NCBI GenBank assembly: GCA_011051475.1
Contig: DRLE01000010.1
Coordinates: 1 to 5,579 of the forward strand
Source of the DNA: Gammaproteobacteria bacterium
Lineage (GTDB): Bacteria > Pseudomonadota > Gammaproteobacteria > SZUA-229
Length of the DNA: 5,579 nucleotides
Reading direction: 5' to 3'
Shown: positions 1 to 5,543 of the stretch, one piece after another
Layout of the letters: each line of letters begins with the position of its first letter
Position numbering within the stretch: the stretch's first letter is position 1
The notes under the pieces: model-generated
Told to the model about the DNA's origin: nothing
Seen by the model: only the letters and a program-made list of their open reading frames with translations
Database searches by the model: none
Translations under genes and position numbers: made by a program

Positions 1-253
1 CATCGATTTCGGTCGGGCCGGCATTGTAGGAGTAGGTAAGGTAGTCTGCCCAGAGGTGGAATACCAGGCCTTTACCCAGGCTGCTGCCGGGTAACGGCAA
101 CGCCGTTCCGGCATAGAGGTAACTGGTCCTTGCATCTGTCAGTTCCGCGCCTGTCAGAAACAGCTTGTCGGCAGCCATGCCTCCGGCCGGTGTCAGAATG
201 ACAGCGATGGCCATTAGTAATCTGAACAGGGTGTATCTAGATCGTTCTGGCAT
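1..253 (-). CDS. Exported BcsS-like protein, N-terminal part (runs off left edge)
   Basis: Reading leftward from the ATG at 253 gives 84 open codons to the window edge with no stop. Residues 1-28 look like a Sec signal peptide: basic start (PERSRY), hydrophobic core (LLMAIAVILT), cleavage near GGMAA|DK. The mature part begins LFLTGAELTD, followed by SYLYAGTALPLPG and GLVFHLWADYLTYSY, an aromatic, Gly-rich pattern expected of outer-membrane beta strands. From memory this resembles the cellulose-biosynthesis BcsS family, found near bcsA in various bacteria; its biochemical role is poorly defined. The start lies inside the end of bcsA (17-base overlap, 237-253), with GAGGAA nine bases upstream, so translation is probably coupled to bcsA. 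That this is a gene is well supported. The family name is tentative because most of the protein is outside the window; another small outer-membrane beta-barrel protein is the alternative. Confidence 0.6.
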   Translation of the reverse strand, partial: MPERSRYTLFRLLMAIAVILTPAGGMAADKLFLTGAELTDARTSYLYAGTALPLPGSSLGKGLVFHLWADYLTYSYNAGPTEID

Positions 254-2468
254 TTGTATCGCTTCCTCTGGCCTGTTGCTCGTTTGTATCCACGAGCTCG
301 TAGATAAATAATGTTGCGCTCGGACTTTCCAGCATTTCCACCGGCTCGACGCATTTAAGCAGCGCGGGTTGGACTGTTCTTGAATGGGGCTGAAAAACAA
401 TCGGCCTGTTTTTTTCAAGTGCCGTGAAAGCAATGACGTACATACCATCGCCGCCGGGTTTGCCGGCGATAAGGCCCAGTGAGATCCGGTCGTTTCCCTG
501 GTCCTTGTAATAGTAGCTTGTCGTTACCCAGAATTCGGGATGCACGCTCTGCATGATTTTCTGTTTTCTGAATATTTTCAGTATCCACTGCAGGGGTGTC
601 AGCGATTGCTCCGACAGGTCATGTAGCCGCCATTGCAGGCCCGAACCATACAGAAAAAGGTCAAGCTGGTCCTGCTGGTGCGGTGTTCTCCAGATAAACT
701 GGCAGCCGATGCCCTTGATGTACTCACTGCCATCTTCAAGCGTAGCTGTTATTTTTGCCGCCACCCGGCCATTGAAGGGGAGTTCGCCTGATGGCAGCAT
801 GATTATGCCTTCAAGTTCGCTTCCTGTTTCGAGTGTTTCCGGCATGGCGCCATAGAATTTGCAGCCGCTGGATGAGATGTTGTCGACAGTGGCATAGATA
901 ATCTTTTCACCCTGTTTGATTTGTGCCGGCAGGGATATGGGAAAGCGATAGTTGCTGCGTTTGAACCGGTTTATACCGGACGTGAAGCGAAACAGGGAAA
1001 AAGCAAAACCGAAATTAAGTGATGCCCATATAACATTGGCGACCACACCTTCCACAGGAAGGTAGTCATAAAAATAATAAAGGCTGATGCCCAGAGGAAT
1101 AGCCAGCAGATTGATGATGCTCACAACTTTCTGCGGAATCAGTACTCGCCTGTTTACCTCGACCGGGGTCAGGGTTTTATCGGTTACTGCAAACTTGTTG
1201 TTTGCGCCGAACAGGGCCAGTGTGGCATAGGCGAAGGCGGCAAAGCGCGCAAAATTGTACTGTTCGATATAGAGTGTTTTGCCGTAACCGCGCCCGAGCT
1301 CCTCGAATACAAAGTAGTTCAGCAGGTAGTAGGGAACAAAACGTATCAGAAACTCACTGTTAATGGCGGTAATCGGCATTACCCCGGTAAACAGCACGAT
1401 TGCCGGCGCCAGGTAAAAGAGACCTTTCTGCCAGCCATCGAAATAGGTCAGGGCCGATGCCAGGTAGTTCAGCCTTTGTGCCGGGGTCAGTCCCCGACAG
1501 GTCAGAAAGCCTTCCTTTTTCCAGACCTGCATGGCGCCCTGTCCCCAGCGTACGCGCTGGTTGAGAAACGGCTCGACATTGGATGGTGCAATCCCGTAGG
1601 CCATGGACTGCTGCATGTAAATCGAGCGATAGCCTTTCTTGTGCAGACGTATCGAGGTATGCAGGTCTTCGGTCAGCGTGCCCGTCGCGAAGCCGCCGAT
1701 CGAGTCAAGCGCACTTCTGCGCACAATGGCGCAGCTGCCGCAAAAGAAGGCGGCGTTCCAGTAGTCCTTGCCGCGCTGGATAACACGGAAAAACAGTGAC
1801 TGTTCCGTCCACAGGCCCTTTCCGTCTCTATCCTGGCGGTGCTGAAAGGAATCAAGGTTGTAGAAATCCTGGGGTGTCTGTACGAAGGCCACATTGTTGT
1901 CGGCGAAATAGCCGATTGTATTGACGATAAATTTCTGCTGTGGGCAATGGTCGGCATCGAATATACAGATAAATTCTGCATCACTTTGCGCAAGCGCGTG
2001 GTTGAGATTGCCGGCCTTGGCATCTTCATTTGTATCACGTGCCAGATACCTGATACCGTAGTCCTCGGCCAGCTGCTTCATTTCCGGACGGTTACCGTCA
2101 TCAAGCAGCCAGGTGTCATGTTCATAGTCCATGTTTCTGGCGGCAATGATGGTTTTGCGCAGCAGGTCGACGGGTTCATTGATGGTAGGAATGAAAACAT
2201 CCACGGTGCGGCCTTCAATAACAGGCAGCGGTTCCCTGCGTGTCAGGCGTGAGACCATGAAAATATGCAGAACAGCGACAAAAAGACCGTAAAGCTCAGC
2301 CGCGTACAGGGCCACGGAAAAAAACATGGCGTCATGGTTGAATGTGCCGGGGCGCCAGCTCAGGTACCAGATAGCAAGGATAAAGAACAGGATGACAAGT
2401 ATCCTGCGGGACATGTCCAGCGGGATATAGGGTACCGCATCCTGGTTCTTGAAAATGTTGTGTAGCAT
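237..2468 (-). CDS. bcsA: BcsA-type cellulose synthase catalytic subunit with PilZ domain
   Basis: An inner-membrane family-2 glycosyltransferase that polymerises UDP-glucose into beta-1,4-glucan and threads the chain across the membrane. Two membrane helices (about 22-38 and 47-72) precede the catalytic domain (about 88-320), which has LLDDG (D123, D124), DADH (171-174), FFCGS (241-245), TED (266-268, catalytic base) and QRVRW (304-308). Four further helices lie at about 341-363, 373-391, 448-467 and 475-495. The gating-loop motif FxVTxK is at 426-431. A PilZ domain (about 502-605) carries RSNYR (504-508) and NISSSG (530-535), the RxxxR and [DN]xSxxG c-di-GMP signatures, so allosteric activation by c-di-GMP is expected. 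Residues from about 636 on are an extra non-membrane tail not typical of BcsA. The ATG at 2468 has only AAGG one base upstream, and an in-frame TAA two codons before it rules out a longer start; Met19 is the alternative. All catalytic residues are intact. No bcsB follows. Confidence 0.93.
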   Translation of the reverse strand: MLHNIFKNQDAVPYIPLDMSRRILVILFFILAIWYLSWRPGTFNHDAMFFSVALYAAELYGLFVAVLHIFMVSRLTRREPLPVIEGRTVDVFIPTINEPVDLLRKTIIAARNMDYEHDTWLLDDGNRPEMKQLAEDYGIRYLARDTNEDAKAGNLNHALAQSDAEFICIFDADHCPQQKFIVNTIGYFADNNVAFVQTPQDFYNLDSFQHRQDRDGKGLWTEQSLFFRVIQRGKDYWNAAFFCGSCAIVRRSALDSIGGFATGTLTEDLHTSIRLHKKGYRSIYMQQSMAYGIAPSNVEPFLNQRVRWGQGAMQVWKKEGFLTCRGLTPAQRLNYLASALTYFDGWQKGLFYLAPAIVLFTGVMPITAINSEFLIRFVPYYLLNYFVFEELGRGYGKTLYIEQYNFARFAAFAYATLALFGANNKFAVTDKTLTPVEVNRRVLIPQKVVSIINLLAIPLGISLYYFYDYLPVEGVVANVIWASLNFGFAFSLFRFTSGINRFKRSNYRFPISLPAQIKQGEKIIYATVDNISSSGCKFYGAMPETLETGSELEGIIMLPSGELPFNGRVAAKITATLEDGSEYIKGIGCQFIWRTPHQQDQLDLFLYGSGLQWRLHDLSEQSLTPLQWILKIFRKQKIMQSVHPEFWVTTSYYYKDQGNDRISLGLIAGKPGGDGMYVIAFTALEKNRPIVFQPHSRTVQPALLKCVEPVEMLESPSATLFIYELVDTNEQQARGSDTNARTI
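263..268 (-). promoter_or_regulatory. Ribosome binding site for the BcsS-like gene
   Basis: The minus strand reads GAGGAA nine bases before the ATG at 253. It lies within the last codons of bcsA, supports this start codon and implies coupled translation with bcsA. Confidence 0.6.
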
Positions 2469-2489
2469 GCCTTATCGTCTGCAGGGTAG

Positions 2490-2529
2490 CTTGCCCCGAC
2501 CCGTATTGCCCCGGGAGCAAGGAGTTTTT
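2490..2529 (+). terminator. Hairpin upstream of bcsA, terminator-like on the plus strand
   Basis: CTTGCCCCG (2490-2498) pairs with CGGGAGCAAG (2512-2521) as nine base pairs with one bulged A (2516) and a 13-base loop. On the plus strand it is followed by GAG and five T (2525-2529), resembling an intrinsic terminator, yet no plus-strand gene is seen to its left. Read on the minus strand it lies 22-53 bases ahead of the bcsA start and has no T run, so it could instead be a leader hairpin affecting bcsA expression. Structure seen; function inferred. Confidence 0.3.
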
Positions 2530-2632
2530 GTCTGAAGTTTATGCCTGTGATAACAGCAAGACACACCCAGGCGGGTATGGCATCCTGTTGTCAGAGGGGT
2601 TTCCGGCATTGTCAGATGGCATGGTCAGCGCT

Positions 2633-3139
2633 TTAACGCAAACGCTGTGCCTTCCAGTAGGTGTGCGACCAGTAAGGGTTGTCCAGGCTGGATATCATCA
2701 CGCCCTTGCTGGAAGAAGCGTGAAGAAAATTACCCTTTTCTATGTACATGCCGACATGGCGGGTATTATAACCTGTTTTAAAGAACACAAGGTCGCCGGC
2801 CTGCAGCTGCTGCCGGGTTATTTGGCTGCCGGCCCGGGACTGGTATTCGGTAGAGCGGGGCACATCGATGCCAAACTTCGAGCGGAAGGTTCGGTAAACC
2901 AGACCGGAACAGTCAATGCCGTCTCGTGACAGTCCACCTGTACGGTAGGGAACCTGCTGCCATTCATGGTGCTGTTGTTTCAATATCCGTATAACCGTAT
3001 CGGTATTGTCGAGCTCGATGCGCTGGCTGGCCACTTCAACCACCGGCGGGCTTGCATTCCTGCCCTGATGCGGCGTCAGGGCGCAGGCCGTCAATACAAT
3101 TGCCGCGCACATAACAGTGATTGCTCTGCACATAAACAT
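2633..3139 (-). CDS. nlpC: NlpC/P60 family lipoprotein, probable murein endopeptidase
   Basis: This 168-residue protein is predicted to be lipid-anchored and to cut the peptide stems of peptidoglycan (gamma-D-Glu to diaminopimelate type bonds, known for the family). It begins MFMCRAITVMCAAIVLTAC, a lipoprotein signal with lipobox LTAC and the lipidated Cys at residue 19. The NlpC/P60 domain fills about residues 50-168, with the nucleophile Cys77 in GIDCSGLVYRTF, His128 in RHVGMYI and His140 in FLHASSSKG, so the Cys-His-His triad is complete. GDLVFFKTG, HASSSKGVM and SSLDNPYW match E. coli NlpC more closely than MepS/Spr, judged from memory, and the length is near the 154 residues of NlpC. The frame stays open upstream to an ATG at 3274, but the ATG at 3139 is preferred because GGAGGA lies 11 bases before it and the lipoprotein signal follows directly. 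It stands 164 bases upstream of bcsA; no functional link to cellulose is shown. Confidence 0.9.
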   Translation of the reverse strand: MFMCRAITVMCAAIVLTACALTPHQGRNASPPVVEVASQRIELDNTDTVIRILKQQHHEWQQVPYRTGGLSRDGIDCSGLVYRTFRSKFGIDVPRSTEYQSRAGSQITRQQLQAGDLVFFKTGYNTRHVGMYIEKGNFLHASSSKGVMISSLDNPYWSHTYWKAQRLR

Positions 3140-3150
3140 TCCGGTATCAG

Positions 3151-3156
3151 TCCTCC
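3151..3156 (-). promoter_or_regulatory. Ribosome binding site fixing the nlpC start
   Basis: The minus strand reads GGAGGA 11 bases ahead of the ATG at 3139 (17 bases ahead of the in-frame ATG at 3133). It favours the 168-residue lipoprotein over the 213-residue reading from 3274, whose first 45 residues show no export signal. Confidence 0.7.
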
Positions 3157-3226
3157 ATAGCAGGATTTTCTTGCGTGTATTTGGGGGCATTTGAAGAGCG
3201 AGGCCGTTGAATAAGCCATTGATATG

Positions 3227-3255
3227 ATTGTAGTAAATATTGGCTGTTATGCCAG
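3227..3255 (-). promoter_or_regulatory. Candidate sigma-70 promoter for nlpC
   Basis: On the minus strand CTGGCA (3255-3250, four of six to TTGACA) is followed after 17 bases by TACAAT (3232-3227, five of six to TATAAT). Transcription would start near 3220, giving a leader of about 80 bases before the ATG at 3139. Its position downstream of the 3274 ATG is a further reason to prefer the later start. Consensus match only. Confidence 0.4.
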
Positions 3256-3284
3256 CGTAAGAATATTTGAGCATAGTCAGGAAT

Positions 3285-3305
3285 CCGGCTCGGGGTCCGG
3301 GCCGG
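3285..3305 (-). terminator. GC-rich hairpin just after the DUF4124 gene
   Basis: CCGGC (3285-3289) pairs with GCCGG (3301-3305), and CGG/CCG pair inside across one mismatch, closing a three-base loop. It begins two bases past the stop codon of the DUF4124 gene. No T run follows on either strand, so it is a poor intrinsic terminator; it may protect a 3' end or simply be a stable hairpin. Confidence 0.3.
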
Positions 3306-3306
3306 T

Positions 3307-3741
3307 CTATCTGCCGCTGCGGATTCCCGGCCTGGCTGGCAGCACCAGTATGCCGCGGCCCGGTATTCCGTAGTACGGTCCCTGTTCCTCATTGTTTTCC
3401 GGTTCTTTGTATGACGGATAGTGCATCTGCTGCTCGCGTTTAATCCGGTTTTGCTCAGCAATTTCCCTGTTGCGTTTGATGCGCGCCTGCTCCATTTGTC
3501 TGGCACTTTGCAACATTTTATGTTGACGCTCCCTGGCTTCTTCCTTGCGGGCTGTGGAGGGTTCTGCCGGTAGTTTGAGCCTGTCTGCCGGTGTATCACC
3601 GGCGGGTGCTTGTGAGCTGTAAACAGTGCGACCCTGTTCATCGGTGTAACGGTAGACGGTGTCTGCTACAGCCGGCCGCGACAGCAGACAGGCTGTGGCG
3701 TAAAGCATGATGGACGGTTTCAGAAAAGAGAATGTTTGCAT
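3307..3741 (-). CDS. Exported DUF4124 domain protein
   Basis: A 144-residue protein with an N-terminal signal peptide (residues 1-26, cleavage at AVA|DT), so it probably acts in the periplasm. Directly after it comes the DUF4124 signature VYRYTDEQGRTVYSS (29-43), a small domain common in proteobacterial envelope proteins and of no established function. Residues about 64-106 are highly charged (many Arg, Lys, Glu, Gln) and probably form a helix or coiled coil. The tail from about 107 is Pro/Gly/Tyr-rich (GPYYGIPGRG, LPARPGIRSGR) and probably disordered. The ATG at 3741 keeps a basic residue ahead of the hydrophobic stretch but has no clear Shine-Dalgarno; Met12 is the alternative. It is transcribed divergently from yajD, and a 167-base gap with its own candidate promoter separates it from nlpC. 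The domain call is firm; the function is unknown. Confidence 0.85.
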   Translation of the reverse strand: MQTFSFLKPSIMLYATACLLSRPAVADTVYRYTDEQGRTVYSSQAPAGDTPADRLKLPAEPSTARKEEARERQHKMLQSARQMEQARIKRNREIAEQNRIKREQQMHYPSYKEPENNEEQGPYYGIPGRGILVLPARPGIRSGR

Positions 3742-3783
3742 TATTACGCACCGAATAGTTTAAAATGTGCGCGTTTTTATTAT
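3736..3783 (+). promoter_or_regulatory. Candidate promoter(s) for yajD
   Basis: Two plus-strand -10-like hexamers are present: TAAAAT (3761-3766), with TTGCAT (3736-3741) 19 bases upstream, and TATTAT (3778-3783), with no good -35. Either would give a leader of about 20-40 bases before the ATG at 3809. The first -35 would overlap the start codon of the DUF4124 gene. Consensus inspection only; the choice between them is open. Confidence 0.3.
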
Positions 3784-3790
3784 AACGCGC
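3769..3790. repeat. Perfect 7-base inverted repeat in the divergent intergenic region
   Basis: GCGCGTT (3769-3775) and AACGCGC (3784-3790) flank an AT-only loop, TTTATTAT. The symmetry sits between two divergent genes and on top of -10-like sequence on both strands, so it could be an operator or an RNA hairpin in the yajD leader. Sequence seen; role inferred. Confidence 0.5.
3779..3784 (-). promoter_or_regulatory. Candidate -10 box for the DUF4124 gene
   Basis: The minus strand reads TATAAT, a perfect -10 consensus, about 38 bases before the ATG at 3741; transcription would start near 3772. No good -35 is visible (best is AGTACA at 18 bases), so an activator or a weak promoter is possible. 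Confidence 0.4.
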
Positions 3791-3808
3791 CCCGGCGCAG
3801 ACTGTACT

Positions 3809-4189
3809 ATGAGTGACAAAAAACAGAAATCACAGCAGCGCCTTGATGATGTCGTAGCCAAAGCACGCCGCGACAGCGAGGAGCGTGGCCATGGTTACCG
3901 TGAGCAGGCCCTGAAACTGTACCCCTGGATCTGCGGTCGTTGCGGACGCGAGTTCAATCGCGCCAACCTGCGCGAGCTGACCGTGCACCACAAGAACCAC
4001 GATCACGACTATAATCCGCCCGATGGCAGCAACTGGGAACTGCTCTGTCTGTACTGCCACGACAACGAACACCAGCGCCAGACCGAGGCGCTGGCCAGCA
4101 AGGGCATTGCCCTGGACGGCCAGAAAGCGCCCTCGGCCACATTCAACCCCTTTGCCAATCTGAAAGATATGTTGGACAAGGACAAATAA
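3809..4189 (+). CDS. yajD: YajD-type HNH nuclease family protein
   Basis: A 126-residue cytoplasmic protein with a zinc-stabilised HNH (beta-beta-alpha-metal) fold. From this start the visible elements are a charged leader (1-27), GYREQALKLYPW (29-40), CGRC (42-45), NLRELTVHH (53-61, His60/His61), GSNWELLCLYCH (73-84, with Asn75, CxxC at 80-83 and His84) and His88. It ends FNPFANLKDML. These blocks and their order match E. coli YajD (about 115 residues), including the NPFA.LK tail. HNH proteins commonly cut or nick nucleic acid, but YajD has no well-established substrate, so activity is inferred from the family. The frame is also open from a GTG at 3767; the ATG at 3809 is preferred because the homologous region begins after it and the extra 14 residues overlap the inverted repeat. 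No strong Shine-Dalgarno precedes either start. The next gene begins 13 bases after the stop, so the two are very likely one operon. Confidence 0.92.
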   Translation: MSDKKQKSQQRLDDVVAKARRDSEERGHGYREQALKLYPWICGRCGREFNRANLRELTVHHKNHDHDYNPPDGSNWELLCLYCHDNEHQRQTEALASKGIALDGQKAPSATFNPFANLKDMLDKDK

Positions 4190-4192
4190 AGG
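4188..4192 (+). promoter_or_regulatory. Ribosome binding site for the 399-residue protein
   Basis: AAAGG, ten bases before the ATG at 4203 and overlapping the yajD stop codon. It supports this start and co-transcription with yajD. Confidence 0.5.
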
Positions 4193-4202
4193 TTATACAC
4201 GC

Positions 4203-5402
4203 ATGGCATCGACATCTGAATCCACTCCCACTTCCACCCCAACTTCCACACCAAGGGAAATCGTTACCCCGTTTCGCCCCATTCCGCTGGAAGTGCCCGA
4301 GGGCATGGCCAATAACGAGTTTTTCAACAGCACCGAAAATCTCAATGATCTGGCCAATAACAACGGCCTGCTGAAAAACCCGGAAGACCTGTTGCTGTAT
4401 CGCAAGGCGCTGGGGCACAGCAATGAGTTCGATACCTCGATTATCTACAACACCTCGAAGAAAATCCTCGATCCGCTGGGCCGGCCGGTACGCCGCACCC
4501 AGGTACCGCGTGAAACCAAGGTGGTCTGGAACCGGATGAACCAGGTGATTATCGATTATATGGTGGAAAAGTACCCGGACCCCGATCAGGCTCTGATTCT
4601 GGCCGGTGAGGCCAGTCTGGACGCCACCTGGCCGCTGACCTCGCCGGGTGTGCCCAGTATTCGCATGTTGCACAACCATTTTATTGTCTTCGATAAAAAG
4701 ACCCTGCGTGAAGCCAAAACAGCCGACCCCAACAATCCCAACCTGACCGACGGCGGCCAGCACAGCCTGTTTCAGTCCTATATGGGTGATGTCTACCGTC
4801 GCTTCTTCTCCGAGCTGGATTTTCATATTCTCAGCCAGACCGAGGAAAACGAATCGCGCATCGAGCTCACCGGTTATCCGCAGGGTCTGCCCAGCTGGAA
4901 GATCGAGGGCGGCGTCGAGGCGCTGCAGAATATTCATTTCTGGGAGGAATACGACCTGGTACTGAAAGGCTTTATCGATTTCTACCGTGCCTTTTTCACC
5001 CAGGTGTCCACGCGTAATGCACCGGTGCCGAAGGACGCCTATTTCCCCGAACGGGTGGAGAGCATCCTGCTGTTCAATAATGACTTTATGGCCACTGCGA
5101 AAAAAGTCCGCGACCGCTGTATTACCGATGCCAAGTACGCCAATGCCATCCGCTGGCAACCGGCCTTCAAGCAGCTGATCTACCGCAATGACAGGGGTGA
5201 GCTGATTGTTACCATCAGCCAGAACTCCATCGGCAATGCCATTACCGAACTGCTGGGCGTGGTGGTCAGCCGCAAGCCCGATGCCGAGGCCTACGAAAAG
5301 GCCGAGCCGGCGCTGATCGAGAAACTGCTCGAAGTGCGCCAGCGCCTGATCCGTGCCGACCTGGGCGAGGGGATTGAAACCCCGTACTGGCCGGCTGATT
5401 GA
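4203..5402 (+). CDS. Protein of unknown function, co-transcribed with yajD
   Basis: I do not recognise this 399-residue protein. It has no signal peptide or membrane segment, so it is probably cytoplasmic. Residues 8-17 are a Thr/Pro/Ser repeat (TPTSTPTSTP), likely a disordered leader; a folded body of mixed charged and aromatic residues follows from about 20. Visible landmarks are MLHNHFIVFD (155-164; His157 and His159 could bind metal or phosphate), DFHIL (206-210), an aromatic stretch HFWEEYDLVLKGFIDFYRAFF (245-265, here in brief), VTISQNS (336-342) and a charged helical C-terminus (about 360-385). Coding is supported by its even composition, strong G/C at third positions, AAAGG ten bases before the ATG, and the 13-base gap after yajD. 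It ends in TGA at 5400-5402, just before an inverted repeat. The HxH motif vaguely recalls HIT-superfamily enzymes, but the rest of that signature is missing. Gene call firm; function unknown. Confidence 0.88.
   Translation: MASTSESTPTSTPTSTPREIVTPFRPIPLEVPEGMANNEFFNSTENLNDLANNNGLLKNPEDLLLYRKALGHSNEFDTSIIYNTSKKILDPLGRPVRRTQVPRETKVVWNRMNQVIIDYMVEKYPDPDQALILAGEASLDATWPLTSPGVPSIRMLHNHFIVFDKKTLREAKTADPNNPNLTDGGQHSLFQSYMGDVYRRFFSELDFHILSQTEENESRIELTGYPQGLPSWKIEGGVEALQNIHFWEEYDLVLKGFIDFYRAFFTQVSTRNAPVPKDAYFPERVESILLFNNDFMATAKKVRDRCITDAKYANAIRWQPAFKQLIYRNDRGELIVTISQNSIGNAITELLGVVVSRKPDAEAYEKAEPALIEKLLEVRQRLIRADLGEGIETPYWPAD
4221..4253 (+). repeat. Degenerate 12-base tandem repeat coding Ser-Thr-Pro-Thr
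   Basis: About 2.75 copies of a 12-base unit, TCCACTCCCACT, TCCACCCCAACT and TCCACACCA. The copies differ only at third codon positions, so the peptide (STPT, STPT, STP) is unchanged. It forms the N-terminal leader of the unknown protein. Confidence 0.7.
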
Positions 5403-5410
5403 TCTCTTTT

Positions 5411-5495
5411 TTGCCGCAAATAACGCAAAAAGCGCGAAAAAATCAGGATTAACTTTTTGTTTTTCATTTGTGCCTTTTGCGTCCTTTGCGGCCAA
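5411..5495. repeat. Imperfect inverted repeat, probably a dispersed intergenic element
   Basis: The left arm begins TTGCCGCAAATAACGCAAAA (5411-5430). The right arm, read on the other strand from 5495, begins TTGGCCGCAAAGGACGCAAAA. They align over about 26-30 bases with one gap and a few mismatches, separated by an AT-rich centre (about 5440-5460). The element begins nine bases after the stop of the unknown gene, so it may also act as a transcription end or RNA-stabilising hairpin. Sequences of the pattern TTTGCGTCCTTTGCGGCC are familiar as intergenic repeats in many bacterial genomes and yield spurious peptides with runs like FFALFALFAAKK, as one reverse frame does here. The arms are seen; dispersal in this genome is inferred. 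Confidence 0.6.
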
Positions 5496-5528
5496 TTCAG
5501 CATTTAAGCCCTTTCCCCGCGAATTCGC

Positions 5529-5534
5529 TATACT
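5529..5534 (+). promoter_or_regulatory. Candidate -10 box near the right edge
   Basis: TATACT matches TATAAT at five of six bases and is preceded by GC, with no convincing -35 at 16-18 bases. Transcription would start near 5541, just before the ATG at 5544. Confidence 0.35.
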
Positions 5535-5543
5535 CCACAAACC

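Noticed and set aside
1839..2252. A 137-codon plus-strand frame opposite bcsA
   Set aside because: It lies fully antisense to the conserved glycosyltransferase domain and shows no ribosome site or recognisable domain. The plus-strand frames at 553-855 and 1476-1799 are rejected for the same reason.
2469..2530. A GEMM-type c-di-GMP riboswitch in the bcsA leader, suggested by GGGGCAAG, GACG and AAGGC on the minus strand
   Set aside because: The fragments are too close together, and the conserved helices and receptor of that class cannot be drawn. The PilZ domain already accounts for c-di-GMP control.
2469..2632. A small gene in the gap between nlpC and bcsA
   Set aside because: Short frames there overlap the neighbours, lack ribosome sites and encode no recognisable signal or domain. 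The gap holds only the hairpin and the short TTGTCAGA copies.
3140..3274. A longer NlpC-like protein starting at the ATG at 3274
   Set aside because: The added 45 residues carry no export signal and would bury the lipoprotein signal internally. GGAGGA is correctly placed for the ATG at 3139, and the candidate promoter lies downstream of 3274.
3767..3808. GTG start for yajD adding 14 residues
   Set aside because: The added residues come from the inverted repeat and promoter-like sequence, and YajD relatives do not need them. The ATG at 3809 is the simpler start.
4665..4695. HIT-superfamily (nucleotidyl transferase) identity for the unknown protein from HNHF
   Set aside because: The following hydrophobic-His-hydrophobic-His pattern of HIT enzymes is absent and nothing else in the protein supports the family.
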